From Gammaproteobacteria bacterium (GTDB lineage: Bacteria; Pseudomonadota; Gammaproteobacteria; Ga0077536): a stretch of DNA of 64,000 nucleotides. Shown here one piece after another: positions 45,712 to 56,174 of this stretch; the stretch's first letter is position 1, and each line of letters begins with the position of its first letter. The position numbers were made by a program, and so were the translations under genes. A model generated the notes under the pieces. The model was not told the origin of the DNA. It did no database searches and saw nothing but the letters and a program-made list of their open reading frames with translations. Where the stretch lies: positions 1-64,000 of the forward strand of contig JACQWY010000020.1 in assembly GCA_016209015.1 (NCBI GenBank), read 5' to 3'.

Positions 45712-46350
45712 ATGGATTGGCGGGGTTCCCACCACGACGTCGGCTCACCGGCAGGCGACGTCATCGCCGATGAGCCGGCGATCCGCGCGTTCGGAACACC
45801 CGTGGTCTTCGTCAGCACGGGGTACGCGGAGGACTCCCCGAACCTCGCGCCCACGTCCTCGGGCCGCGTTGCCGGGCGGGCACCGCGTGTTCGCGTTGGA
45901 CGCTAGCGGGAGCCTGGAACGGGGCCCGCGCCGGGGCAGCGCGTGCTGAATGTCCCTTCCGTGCCCCAAGTCAGACGCGATCCACGGATTGCGCGGGCAC
46001 TCGGTACGAACCCGTTACCGCCGGGCAAGCTGTCCCGGAACTACACGCACGGGGCGCAAGCGTAAGAACGCGGCTGCGGCCCGATACCCGCACAGAGGCT
46101 GCGGCCGCCGCGCATCGCCGCAAGTCCCTTGCCGTTCGAGGCGGTGCTCGTGGCGAAGCACGCGCTGCTGGAGGACGACGCGCAGTGCCCGGACGGTCTC
46201 GCCCAATGAGCCATGGGGATCCCGCATGTCGACGCCGGACCCGTCGATCGCGGGCGCGCCCGATCGCATCACCCGGACGGGTCGCGGCCGCTCATGGTGA
46301 GCATCCAGAAGTGCTGCGGACTCGCCGCCGATCGGCTCCGCCCTCCCGAA
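45712..46350 (+). pseudogene. Degenerate flavin-reductase-like gene
   Basis: Pieces of a flavin reductase-like (FMN-binding split barrel) protein can be read in order. First is SPAGDVIADEPAIRAFGTPV to SPNLAPTSS (45712 to about 45865). Then HRVFALDASGSLERG lies in another frame. LNVPSVPQV and ALGTNPLPPGK follow in the first frame, then LPFEAVLVAKHALLEDDA. Last is RPLMVSIQKCCGLAADRL. Stops at 45904, about 46063 and 46207 interrupt it, and frameshifts occur. I infer a decayed gene; no intact start or end is left. Confidence 0.75.
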
Positions 46351-46625
46351 GCCCGCTGCGAGCGACGACGCAACGTGCCGCTCGCCGGGCGCGGATCGGC
46401 GCGGCCGGACCCTCCCGGTTTCCCTGGCGCCCGCTGCGGCAAGTCTCGATAATCGGCGTAGGCCGTGGTGTATCACCGACAGTGGGCATCACCGCCGCAC
46501 CCCGGGCCGCACACGCAGCGAAGCGGCCGGGTGATGCTCGCGCAGCGGTGTTCCGGAGTCGTCGCGGGGCGCGCACCGGGATCGCCGCTTTCCTCGTCGT
46601 TGGTCACGCGATACGGAGGGGCGGC

Positions 46626-47315
46626 ATGAAAGCGTTCATCAAGCGGATTCCCATCCTCGGCGAAGCAGCCCGGCGCCTGTACTGGAAATGGCTCGCGAAC
46701 CACCGGCCGGCCGCGCCGTTTCCCGGGACCGTCGCGTACTGGGAACAGCGCTACGCCGCCGGCGGTGATTCGGGCGTCGGGTCATACGACTTCTTTGCCG
46801 AGTTCAAGGCGGAAGTGCTGAACGCGTTCGTGCGTGAGCACGGCGTACAGAGCGTCGTCGAATTCGGCTGCGGGGACGGCAATCAGCTCGGGCTCGCCCG
46901 TTACCCCCGCTATCTCGGCTTCGACGTGAGCGCGGCCGCGCTCGCCCGCTGTCGCGAGCGTTTCCGGGGCGACGAAACGAAGTCGTTCCGCAACGTCGCG
47001 GACTACGCGGGAGAGATGGCGGAGCTCGCGCTCTCGCTCGACGTCGTCTACCACCTCGTCGAGGACGAGGTCTTCGAGCGCTACATGCGGCAGCTCTTTC
47101 GCGCCGCCGAGCATCACGTGATCGTCTACGCGAGCGACACGGCCGACAATCGCGGCTTCGAGGGCACGCACGTCAGGCACCGCAAGTTCACGCGCTGGAT
47201 CGAAGTCAACGAGCCGAGGTGGCAGCTCGTGCGGCAGGTGCCGAACCGCTATCCCTACCGCGGCGACTATCGGACGGGCTCGTTCGCGGATTTCTTCGTC
47301 TACGGCCGGCGCTGA
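46626..47315 (+). CDS. Class I SAM-dependent methyltransferase
   Basis: 229 residues from the ATG at 46626, which follows a CGGAGGGG site. The SAM-binding motif I is EFGCGDG (79-85); DVVYHLVED supplies a later active-site strand. The N-terminal 30 residues (KAFIKRIPILGEAARRLYWK) are basic and hydrophobic, as in sugar- or lipid-modifying methyltransferases near membranes. No glycan genes are adjacent, so the substrate is unknown. Confidence 0.85.
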   Translation: MKAFIKRIPILGEAARRLYWKWLANHRPAAPFPGTVAYWEQRYAAGGDSGVGSYDFFAEFKAEVLNAFVREHGVQSVVEFGCGDGNQLGLARYPRYLGFDVSAAALARCRERFRGDETKSFRNVADYAGEMAELALSLDVVYHLVEDEVFERYMRQLFRAAEHHVIVYASDTADNRGFEGTHVRHRKFTRWIEVNEPRWQLVRQVPNRYPYRGDYRTGSFADFFVYGRR

Positions 47316-47324
47316 GCGCCGGCG

Positions 47325-48260
<936 letters not shown>

Positions 48261-48274
48261 GGTCGTACTCCTCG

Positions 48275-49069
48275 TCACTTGCCCGTGAATTTCGGTTTGC
48301 GCTTCTCGACGAAGGCACGCACGCCTTCCTTGCGGTCCTCGCTGCCGACGAGGCTGCGGTAGGCCTCGAGCTCGAACGCATAGCCGCTCGCGCGATCGAC
48401 CTGCGTCGAGATCGTCATGGATTTCTTCGCCTGGCGGATCGACAGCGGCGCATTGCCGGCGATGCGCGTCGCCGTCGCGATCGCTTCGTCGAGCAAGGTC
48501 TCGGGCTCGCAGATGCGGTTCACGAGTCCCCACGCGAGCGCGTCTTCGGCGGAGAAGGGCGCGCCGGTGTAGATGATTTCCCGGGCGCGCCGCTCGCCGA
48601 CGGCCTGCGGCAGGTTCACGGTGCCGCACGCGCCGGGAATGATGCCGAGCGTCGTCTCCGTCAGGGCGAAGCGCGCGCCCCGCGCGCAGTACAGGAAATC
48701 ACAGCACAGCGCGAATTCGCAGCCGCCGGCGTAGGCCGCGCCGTTCACCGCCGCGATGACCGGAATCGGGCAGTCGCGGAGTTGGCGGATCATCTGCTCG
48801 AAGATCGCGTGCTGGTGCTGCCACTGCACTTCCGTCATGCCGTCGCGGTCCTTGAGATCACCGCCTGCGGAGAAGACCCTTCCGCCGCGCCCGGTGACGA
48901 CGAGGCAGCGCAGCTCGCCCGGGTCGACGTAGAGATCCATGAAGACCTCGCGGAGCTCGAGCCCCATCCGGGTGTTCATGGCGTTCGCCCGTTCCGGCCG
49001 GTCGAAACAGAGCACCGCGACGTGCTCGCCGGCGGGCTCGATGGCTATGGTCTCGAAATCCGTACGCAT
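48275..49069 (-). CDS. Enoyl-CoA hydratase/isomerase family protein
   Basis: 264 residues with crotonase blocks: FDRPERANAMN, VFSAGGDLKD, AAVNGAAYAGGCEFALCCD, LTETTLGIIPGACGTVNLPQ. The last resembles the methylglutaconyl-CoA hydratase (AUH) group, which would pair with HMG-CoA lyase in leucine breakdown. That is an inference from the neighbour. The gene is intact and close-packed with the lyase gene downstream. Confidence 0.92.
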   Translation of the reverse strand: MRTDFETIAIEPAGEHVAVLCFDRPERANAMNTRMGLELREVFMDLYVDPGELRCLVVTGRGGRVFSAGGDLKDRDGMTEVQWQHQHAIFEQMIRQLRDCPIPVIAAVNGAAYAGGCEFALCCDFLYCARGARFALTETTLGIIPGACGTVNLPQAVGERRAREIIYTGAPFSAEDALAWGLVNRICEPETLLDEAIATATRIAGNAPLSIRQAKKSMTISTQVDRASGYAFELEAYRSLVGSEDRKEGVRAFVEKRKPKFTGK

Positions 49070-49255
49070 CGACGCTACTCCTGCCGTGGTCAGGCCCGGA
49101 GCCGCGCGTGGGCATCGGGCTCAGGTATGGTAAAGGAAGCCCACAGGCTGCGGAACGGCGCCGCGCCGTGCGAAGATTGGAAACGCGGGCGCCGCGGCCG
49201 ATAGCAACGGGCGCCGACATTCCACGACCGCCTCGCGGCGGCAGGCAGGTGCAAC

Positions 49256-50041
49256 ATGAGCGACGCCAAGGAACATCTCAAGCGCATCCGCGATCAGTTC
49301 ACGCGCCAGGCCGAAGCCTATGCCCGTATGCGGCAGGCGACGGACGAATCCGCGTTCGAGCGGCTCGTCACTTTCGCGCGGGCGAGGTCGGAGGATCGCG
49401 TGCTCGACGTGGCCTGCGGCCCGGCTTTCCTGACGATGGTGTTCGCCGCGCATTGCGCAGAGGCCGTCGGCTTCGATGCCACCGACAAGTTCCTGCTCCT
49501 CGCCCAGGAAGAAGCGCGCCGGCGCGATCTCGGCAACGTCACGTTCCGTCACGGCGACGCCGAGAAGCTGCCGTTCGGCGACGAGGAATTCGACCTCGTG
49601 ATCTGTCGCGCGGTCTTCCATCATCTGCTCCATCCCGCCTACGTGCTCTCCGAGATGAAGCGCGTCGCGAAGCCGGGCGGACGCATCCTCGTCGTCGACA
49701 TGCTGACGAGCGAGGAGCCCGCGCAGGCTGCATACCACAATCGCATCGAGCGCCTCTGCGATCCCAGCCACACGCGGGCGCTGCCGAAGTCCGAGCTCAT
49801 GCTGCTGTTCAGCGATCTCGATATCGAAATCGTCGACGTCGCGGAATCCGTCATCGACTACCGGAGCGTCGAGGAATGGATGGACCACGGCGGCCCGCCG
49901 CACGATGCCGCCCAGGAGATCCTGAAGCTGATGGACGAGTCGATCGTCGTCGATCGCTGCGGGCTGAACGTGCGACGCGAGGCGGGCAAGCTGCGCTTCA
50001 CGCATCGGCTGGGGGCGTTTCTCGGCAGAGTCCCTTCCTGA
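49256..50041 (+). CDS. UbiE-type SAM-dependent methyltransferase
   Basis: 261 residues. Motif I VLDVACGPAFLTM near residue 50, post-motif region HGDAEKLPFGDEEFD, and the signature KRVAKPGGRILVVDM are typical of the class I UbiE/COQ5-like group. It methylates a small molecule; no Ubi genes lie next to it, so ubiquinone synthesis is not implied. The gene is convergent with the small membrane protein downstream and separated by a GGGGTCAG-tipped repeat. Confidence 0.9.
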   Translation: MSDAKEHLKRIRDQFTRQAEAYARMRQATDESAFERLVTFARARSEDRVLDVACGPAFLTMVFAAHCAEAVGFDATDKFLLLAQEEARRRDLGNVTFRHGDAEKLPFGDEEFDLVICRAVFHHLLHPAYVLSEMKRVAKPGGRILVVDMLTSEEPAQAAYHNRIERLCDPSHTRALPKSELMLLFSDLDIEIVDVAESVIDYRSVEEWMDHGGPPHDAAQEILKLMDESIVVDRCGLNVRREAGKLRFTHRLGAFLGRVPS

Positions 50042-50164
50042 GACTCCGCTAGCCGGCTGCATGCAGTCGGTGGCGCGCCGTGACGGGATCGCTTCTCACC
50101 CGCCCTCTCCCTCCACGGGGCGAAGTCCCTGGCGATCGGCGCCGGGATCATGGCTCAGTGAATC

Positions 50165-50221
50165 GGGGTCAGAGTCCAATCTTTTTGGACTCTGACCCCA
50201 AATGAATTGGACTCTGACCCC
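50165..50221. repeat. GGGGTCAG-tipped repeat, possible bidirectional terminator
   Basis: GGGGTCAGAGTCCAA (50165-50179) is followed by its exact inverse twice (50185-50199 and 50207-50221). The first pair folds into a 15-base stem with a TCTTT loop. It sits between convergent genes, a usual place for a shared terminator. The tip matches the 93-bp MITEs although the interior differs. Confidence 0.8.
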
Positions 50222-50311
50222 ATTACGACAGCGGGCGCCTCGATCGGGCGCCTGAGTGACGACTTCGACACCGCTGGCGAAGCGCCGGGGGGACGGCGCC
50301 GGGATACTCGC

Positions 50312-50587
50312 TCACGGCGGCCCGTGTCTCAGCACGCCGGACAAACCGTCCCAAATCCTGCCGAGGAAATCCGCCGCCCGCCGCGGCGAGGCGAATGCGA
50401 GCACGGCAAGCCCGCCCGCGAACCACGCGACCGCCGCCCAGGACAACATCGCTTCCGCCATCACGTAGTCCGCGAGCCAGACCACGAACGCCCCGGTCGG
50501 CACCGCGAACACGAGCGCCCCGAGCGCCGCGCCGCAGCGCCGGGACAGCGGAACGGCGCCGGGCCTGCTGGATGAGCTCCGTCTCAC
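50312..50587 (-). CDS. Small two-helix membrane protein (91 aa)
   Basis: Two hydrophobic helices around residues 18-40 and 48-66, short Arg-rich N-terminus (RRSSSSR) and a C-terminal amphipathic stretch (FLGRIWDGLSG). The GTG start lies 12 bases beyond the CaiB-like stop, so it could be cotranscribed. Composition supports a real gene. No family recognised. Confidence 0.55.
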   Translation of the reverse strand: MRRSSSSRPGAVPLSRRCGAALGALVFAVPTGAFVVWLADYVMAEAMLSWAAVAWFAGGLAVLAFASPRRAADFLGRIWDGLSGVLRHGPP

Positions 50588-50599
50588 GCCCCGCAGCCC

Positions 50600-51811
50600 T
50601 CAGATGATGCCGGCTTCCCTCAGCTTCGCCCGCTCCGCGTCGTCGAGGCCGAGCAGCTCGGCGTAGACGTCGTCGGTGTGCGCGCCGAGCTTCGCGCCCG
50701 GCCAGTCCGTGCGGCCGGGCGTGTCGGCGAGCACCGGGCAGAGCGCAGGGATCGCGAGCTCCTCGCCGTTCACTTCGACGGTCTCGAACATGCCGCGCGC
50801 CTGGTACTGCGGATCGACCATCATGTCGGCGACGCTGTATATGGGGCCTGCCGCGACGCCCGCGGCGTCGAGCTTCGCGAGGCATTCCTGCTGTGGTAGC
50901 GAGCCGGTCCAGCGGCCGATCGCCGCATCGAGCTCGGCCTGGTTCGCGACGCGCGTGTTGTTGTCCTTGTAGCGCGGATCGGCCGCCATCTCCGGCATTC
51001 CCATGAGCTCGGAGAGGCGCTGGAACATCGGGTTCGTGTTCGCACCGATGACGATCGTCTTGCCGTCGGCGGTGGGGTAGATGTTCGAGGGCACGATGCC
51101 GGTCAGGGTCGAGCCCGACATCTCGCGGACCACCCCCGCGCCGCTGTATTCCGGCACGACGCCTTCGAGCAGGTTGTACACCGCCTCGTAGATCGCGACG
51201 TCGACGACCTGCCCCCGGTGCGCGGCGTCGCGGCCGCGGTTGATGTAGGCGAGCAGGATGCCGAGCGCGGCGTGGATGCCGGCGAGCGTGTCGCCGATGC
51301 TCAGGTTCGGGCGCACCGAGGGCTGGCCCGGAAAGCCGTTCACGTACCGGAAGCCGCCGAAGGCTTCGCACACCGAGGCGAAGCCGGCGCGCGGCGCATA
51401 GGGGCCGGTCTGGCCATAGCCCGAGATGCGGGTATAGATGAGGCCCGGGTGGAACTGCTTCACGTCCCCGGGGCCGAGTCCCCATTTCTCCATGGTGCCG
51501 GGCCGGAAATTCTCGATGAGCACGTCGGACTTCGCGAGCAGCTCGCGCATCATCTTCTGCCCTTCGGCCTCGCGCAGGTTCAGGGTCACGCATTTCTTGT
51601 TGCGGGCGAGGCTCGACCACCACAGGCCCTGGCCGTTCTTGCATTCGCGCCAGGTGCGGATCGGATCACCGTCGTTCGGCGGCTCGACCTTGATGACCTC
51701 GGCGCCGTAGTAACCGAGGATCGTGCCGGCGAACGGGCCGGCCAGCAGTTGTCCGACTTCGATGACGCGCACGCCGTCGAGCGGGCGCGCCTGGGGCGTG
51801 GCGGCAGTCAT
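50600..51811 (-). CDS. CaiB/BaiF CoA-transferase family III
   Basis: 403 residues from ATG 51811; the longer upstream ORF is intergenic. Blocks: DGVRVIEVGQLLAGPFAG, LGYYGAEVIKVEPP, the catalytic Asp174 in SIGDTLAG, and YTRISGYGQTGPY. Family III enzymes move CoA between carboxylic acids, for example to activate a catabolic substrate. Together with the nearby enoyl-CoA hydratase and lyase it hints at an acyl-CoA pathway. The substrate is not known. Confidence 0.92.
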   Translation of the reverse strand: MTAATPQARPLDGVRVIEVGQLLAGPFAGTILGYYGAEVIKVEPPNDGDPIRTWRECKNGQGLWWSSLARNKKCVTLNLREAEGQKMMRELLAKSDVLIENFRPGTMEKWGLGPGDVKQFHPGLIYTRISGYGQTGPYAPRAGFASVCEAFGGFRYVNGFPGQPSVRPNLSIGDTLAGIHAALGILLAYINRGRDAAHRGQVVDVAIYEAVYNLLEGVVPEYSGAGVVREMSGSTLTGIVPSNIYPTADGKTIVIGANTNPMFQRLSELMGMPEMAADPRYKDNNTRVANQAELDAAIGRWTGSLPQQECLAKLDAAGVAAGPIYSVADMMVDPQYQARGMFETVEVNGEELAIPALCPVLADTPGRTDWPGAKLGAHTDDVYAELLGLDDAERAKLREAGII

Positions 51812-51925
51812 GGGGATCGCGGCTCCAATGGCGGGGGAAAGGGCGCTATTCTGCGGCGGCCGCAGCGGCGATTCCAGTCGCGCGGCGAGCCTGGAATTTC
51901 CGCCGGCCCGGCCGCTATCCCGGGC

Positions 51926-53011
51926 ATGACGATGCGCCTCGCCCGATTCCGCCTGCCCACGCTGGTGCTGCTCGCCTGCCTCGCGCCCGCGGCGTACGCG
52001 GCCGGCGATTTCGCGGCGGGGGTCGCGGCCTACAAGCGCGGCGACTTCGCGACCGCCATCAATACCTTCACCGCGCTCGCGAACCAGGACGATCCGAAGG
52101 CACAGTTCGCGCTCGGCCTGATGTACGACAACGGCGAAGGCGTGGTGCGCAACTACGCACTCGCCCGGACCTGGTACGAGAAATCCGCCGCGCTCGGCTA
52201 CCGCAAGGCGCAATACAACCTCGGGCTCATGTACAAGCTCGGCCACGACGTCCCGAAGGACGAACAGATCGCCGCCCAATGGTTCGCGAAGTCGGCCGCG
52301 GGCGGGGGCGTCGACAAGCTCGCGTCGATCAAAGAGGCGGCCGCCGCCGGCGACGCGAAAGCGGAGTACGAGCTCGGCCGCGCCTATCTCGCGGGCCGCG
52401 GTATCGCGCGCGACGACGCCCAGGGCGCGCAGTGGATCCGGAAAGCCGCGGACGCGGCTTACGCGCCGGCGGCTTTCGGCCTCGGCACGCTCCACGAAGA
52501 AGGGCGCGGCGTCGCGAATTCACCCGAGGACGCGGCGAAGCGCTACCAGCAGGCGGTGACGCTCGGCCATGCCGCCGCGGCCTACAACCTCGCGCGTCTC
52601 TATCGCCTCGGCCGCGGCGTCGCGCGCGATGCCGCCCAGGCCGAGACGCTCTATCGTCAGGCGGCCGGCGCCGGTTACGTCCGCGCCGCGCTCACGCTCG
52701 GCATGCTGTTCGAAGCCGGCGCGGACTGGCCGCAGGAGCCCGCGAAGGCGGTCGAGTGGTATCAGAAAGCCGCGCTCGCCGGCAGCGCGGACGCGAAAGT
52801 GAATCTCGCGTTCCTGTATTCCGAAGGCAGGCTCGTGCCGAAGAACCTCGTCGAGGCCTACGCCTGGACGTTCTCCGCGAGCCACCAGGGTCATCCCTTC
52901 GCGGCCTCGAACCTCACCGTCCTCGAGAGCCAGATGAGTGCGCCCGACGTCGCGCAGGCGAAGCTGCGCGGCGGCGAGCTCGAACGGCTCGCGCCGCAGC
53001 CCGCGAGCTGA
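51926..53011 (+). CDS. Secreted Sel1-repeat protein
   Basis: 361 residues with a signal peptide (RLPTLVLLACLAPAAYAA). Six to eight Sel1-like (TPR-related) repeats of about 36 residues follow, with the pattern A-x-x-x-L-G-x-x-Y-x-x-G-x-G (for example AQFALGLMYDNGEGV and AEYELGRAYLAGRGI). Such solenoids scaffold protein-protein contacts in the periplasm. It converges on ubiA with 4 bases between the stops. The partner is unknown. Confidence 0.92.
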   Translation: MTMRLARFRLPTLVLLACLAPAAYAAGDFAAGVAAYKRGDFATAINTFTALANQDDPKAQFALGLMYDNGEGVVRNYALARTWYEKSAALGYRKAQYNLGLMYKLGHDVPKDEQIAAQWFAKSAAGGGVDKLASIKEAAAAGDAKAEYELGRAYLAGRGIARDDAQGAQWIRKAADAAYAPAAFGLGTLHEEGRGVANSPEDAAKRYQQAVTLGHAAAAYNLARLYRLGRGVARDAAQAETLYRQAAGAGYVRAALTLGMLFEAGADWPQEPAKAVEWYQKAALAGSADAKVNLAFLYSEGRLVPKNLVEAYAWTFSASHQGHPFAASNLTVLESQMSAPDVAQAKLRGGELERLAPQPAS

Positions 53012-53015
53012 GCGC

Positions 53016-54044
53016 TCACGCGTACAGCAGATAGTCCGCCGCGATCGCGACGAACAGCGTCGCGCCCAGCCCGTTGTTCGCGAGGAAAGCCTGGAAGCAG
53101 GCCGCGGGCTCGCGCTCGCGGATGAGATATTGCTGGTGGAGACAGAGCAGCCCCGCGCCGGCCACCCCCGCGTAGTACGGCCAGTGCAGATTCGCCTCGC
53201 GGCCGACGAGCACGAAATCCACGAGCAGCAGCACCTGCAGCAGGCCGATGATGATCCGGTCGGCGTCGGCGAAGAGGATCGCCGTCGACTTCACGCCGAT
53301 CTCGAGATCGTCCTCGCGATCGACCATCGCGTATTCCGTGTCGTAGACCAGCACCCACAGCACGACGCCCGCGAGCAGCAGCCACACGACCGGCGGGAGC
53401 GCGTTCGTCTGCGCCGCGAAGCTCATCGGCACGCCCCAGCCGAACGCCGCGCCGAGATAGACCTGCGGCAGATAGGTGTAGCGCTTCATGAACGGATAGA
53501 CGATCGCGAGCGGCACGGCGACGAACGCGAGATAGATCGTCAGGCGGTTCATGGTGAGCACGAGGAAGCCCGCGATCGCGACGAGTACGGCGAAGAATCG
53601 CAAGGCCTCCTCGGGCGCGATCTCGCGCCGCGCGAGCGGCCGGTCCCGCGTGCGGCTCACGTAGGGATCGAAATTGCGATCGGCGTAGTCGTTGATGACG
53701 CAGCCCGCGGCGCGCATCAGCACCGTGCCGAGCACGAACACCACGACGACGCCCACGCGCGGCGCGCCGTGGCCGGCGATCCACAGCGACCACAGCACGG
53801 GCCAGAGCAGGAGGAAGATACCGATCGGCCGGTGCATGCGCGTCAGGCGCCAGTAGGTGAGGAGCTTCCGCCGCAGCGGCGAGTGCGCGGGCTCGGGCGC
53901 GGGCGCCGCGGTCTCCGTCTGCGGCTTGTTGAACGCGAGCGCCTCGGGCGAGACCTGGGGCGCCTCGGGCGTATCCTGCGCGGCGTCCCTGCTTCCGTCC
54001 TTGCGCTGGCCGCGCGGCCGGTGTGAGTGTTCAGACTTTCGCAT
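53016..54044 (-). CDS. ubiA: 4-Hydroxybenzoate polyprenyltransferase
   Basis: 342 residues, eight to nine membrane helices. The two Mg2+-diphosphate motifs are NDYADRNFD and DREDD. It prenylates 4-hydroxybenzoate in ubiquinone synthesis at the inner membrane. The N-terminus carries about 55 extra Pro/Ala-rich residues before the usual start (LLTYWRLTRMHRPIG); AGGGA lies 7 bases before this far start. The gene overlaps the end of recG by 14 bases. Confidence 0.94.
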   Translation of the reverse strand: MRKSEHSHRPRGQRKDGSRDAAQDTPEAPQVSPEALAFNKPQTETAAPAPEPAHSPLRRKLLTYWRLTRMHRPIGIFLLLWPVLWSLWIAGHGAPRVGVVVVFVLGTVLMRAAGCVINDYADRNFDPYVSRTRDRPLARREIAPEEALRFFAVLVAIAGFLVLTMNRLTIYLAFVAVPLAIVYPFMKRYTYLPQVYLGAAFGWGVPMSFAAQTNALPPVVWLLLAGVVLWVLVYDTEYAMVDREDDLEIGVKSTAILFADADRIIIGLLQVLLLVDFVLVGREANLHWPYYAGVAGAGLLCLHQQYLIREREPAACFQAFLANNGLGATLFVAIAADYLLYA

Positions 54045-56160
54045 AATCGAGTCCCTGCCCGAGCCAGCGGCAGATGATGCGATCGACGAGCGCCGGGTCG
54101 CCGGCGAGGAGCTCGTCGGCGACGCGCTGCACGGCCGGGATCAACGCGCGGTCGCGCAGCGGGTCGGCGATCCTGAAGCCGGCGAGGCCGGTCTGCCGCG
54201 TGCCGAGCAGCTCGCCCGGCCCGCGCAATTGCAAATCGCGCTCGGCAATCACGAAGCCGTCGTTCGTCTCGCGCATCACCTGCAGGCGATGGCGCGCGGT
54301 CTCGGAGAGCGGCGCCTTGTAGAGCAGCACGCAATCCGATTGCTCCGCGCCGCGACCGACGCGACCGCGGAGCTGATGGAGTTGGGACAGGCCGAGCCGC
54401 TCCGCGTTCTCGATGACCATGAGGCTCGCGTTCGGCACGTCGACGCCGACTTCGATCACCGTCGTCGCGACGAGCAGATCGATCTCGTGCCCGACGAATC
54501 CGCGCATCACGCCATCCTTCTCCTTGTCCGGCATGCGGCCGTGGACGAGGCCGACGCGGAGCTGCGGCAGCGCCGCCGCGAGCTGGTCGAACGTCTCGCT
54601 CGCCGCCTGCGCTTCCAGAACCTCGGATTCCTCGATCAGCGGACACACCCAGTACGTCTGGCGACCGGCCGCACAGGCCGCGGCGATGCGTTCGACGATT
54701 TCACCGCGCCGATCCTCGGGCACGACGACCGTGCGCACGGGCTGGCGGTTCGGCGGCAGCTCGTCGAGCACGGAGACGTCGAGATCGGCATACGCGGTCA
54801 TGGCGAGCGTGCGCGGGATCGGGGTCGCGGTCATGATCAACTGGTGCGGCCGCGCGTCGCCGGTCGCGCCCTTCTCGAGGAGCGCGAGACGCTGATCGAC
54901 ACCGAAGCGATGCTGCTCGTCGACGACGACGATGCCGAGGCGGGTGTACGCGACATCCGCCTGGAAGAGCGCATGCGTGCCGACCACGAGAATGGGCTCG
55001 TCCTGCACGAGCCGCTCGAGCACCTGACGCCGCGCCGCGCGCCCGAGCTTGCCGGCGAGCAGCCGGCTCTCGACACCGTGCGGCGCGAACCAGCGCTCGA
55101 GATTGCGCGCGTGCTGCTCGGCGAGGAGCTCCGTCGGCGCGAGCAGCGCGACTTTGTAACCCGCCTCGAGCGCGCCCGCGGCGACGAGCGCGGCGACCGC
55201 GGTCTTGCCCGCGCCGACGTCGCCCTGCAGCAACCGGAGCATCGGCACGCCCGCCGCGAGATCGCGATCGATCTCGGCGACGACGCGCTGCTGCGCGCGG
55301 GTCAGCGCGAAGCCGAAGCCCTGGGCTATCTTGGCACGCAGCGCGGTCTGCGCCTTCAGGCGCGGCGCACCGTGCCGCCGCGTCGCGAGCCTGAGGCGGC
55401 GCAGGCTCAGTTGATGCGCGACGAGCTCCTCGCAGGCGAGGCGCTGCTGCGCGGGATGACGGCTCGACAGGAGATCGTCGATCGGTGCGCCGTGGGGCGG
55501 CCGGTGGACGTAGTGCAGGGCCTCGTGCAGCGGCGGAATGCGGCCGTGGAGCACGCGGGCGATGTGCTCGTCGATCTGCGCCGCGCCGTCGTTCGCGGGC
55601 CCGAGGCTCGCGAGTGCCTGATCCGTGAGCCGGCGCAGCGTGAGCTGGTGCAGGCCGTCCGTCGTGCCGTAGACGGGCGTGAGCGAGACGGCGGGCGGTG
55701 GCGCGAGATCGCCTTCGATGAACTGGCACTCGGGATGGACGATCTCGAGGGCGCTCGGCCCGAAGCGCACTTCGCCGAAGCAGCGCAGCTTCCGGCCGAC
55801 GGCGAGCCGGACCTGCTGTTCGCGCGTGAAATGGAAGAAACGCAACGTAATCGCGCCGGTCCCGTCGCCGAGCCTGCACAACAGCGAGCGGCGTTTGCCG
55901 TACTGGAGTTGCGATGCCTCGATCGTGCCTTCGATCACGACTTCCATTTTCGGGCGCAGGCGGCCGATCGGCACGATGCGCGTACGGTCCTGGTAGCGGA
56001 GCGGCAGATGGAAGACGAGATCGCGGACCGTGACGATGCGCAGCTTCGCGAGCTTCTCGGCGACCCGCGGGCCGACACCGCGCAACCGCGCGACGGGATC
56101 GTCGAGCGTGACCGTCGCGGGCCGCGTGGCGGGCAGGCGCACTCCGGGAACGCCCGGCAT
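54031..56160 (-). CDS. recG: ATP-dependent DNA helicase RecG
   Basis: 709 residues. Wedge/OB domain at the N-terminus (LDDPVARLRGVGPRVAEKL), helicase domain with Walker A GDVGAGKT, DEQH box VVDEQHRFG, and motif VI region QLRGRVGRG. RecG remodels stalled replication forks and Holliday junctions. The order recG-ridA-spoT on one strand is a gammaproteobacterial feature. Intact. Confidence 0.97.
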   Translation of the reverse strand: MPGVPGVRLPATRPATVTLDDPVARLRGVGPRVAEKLAKLRIVTVRDLVFHLPLRYQDRTRIVPIGRLRPKMEVVIEGTIEASQLQYGKRRSLLCRLGDGTGAITLRFFHFTREQQVRLAVGRKLRCFGEVRFGPSALEIVHPECQFIEGDLAPPPAVSLTPVYGTTDGLHQLTLRRLTDQALASLGPANDGAAQIDEHIARVLHGRIPPLHEALHYVHRPPHGAPIDDLLSSRHPAQQRLACEELVAHQLSLRRLRLATRRHGAPRLKAQTALRAKIAQGFGFALTRAQQRVVAEIDRDLAAGVPMLRLLQGDVGAGKTAVAALVAAGALEAGYKVALLAPTELLAEQHARNLERWFAPHGVESRLLAGKLGRAARRQVLERLVQDEPILVVGTHALFQADVAYTRLGIVVVDEQHRFGVDQRLALLEKGATGDARPHQLIMTATPIPRTLAMTAYADLDVSVLDELPPNRQPVRTVVVPEDRRGEIVERIAAACAAGRQTYWVCPLIEESEVLEAQAASETFDQLAAALPQLRVGLVHGRMPDKEKDGVMRGFVGHEIDLLVATTVIEVGVDVPNASLMVIENAERLGLSQLHQLRGRVGRGAEQSDCVLLYKAPLSETARHRLQVMRETNDGFVIAERDLQLRGPGELLGTRQTGLAGFRIADPLRDRALIPAVQRVADELLAGDPALVDRIICRWLGQGLDYAKV

Positions 56161-56174
56161 GGCGGTCGCCGCGA

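Noticed and set aside
46015-46476. 153-aa minus-strand ORF as a gene
   Set aside because: It overlaps the flavin-reductase-like pseudogene and has shadow-like Arg/Gly/Ala composition.
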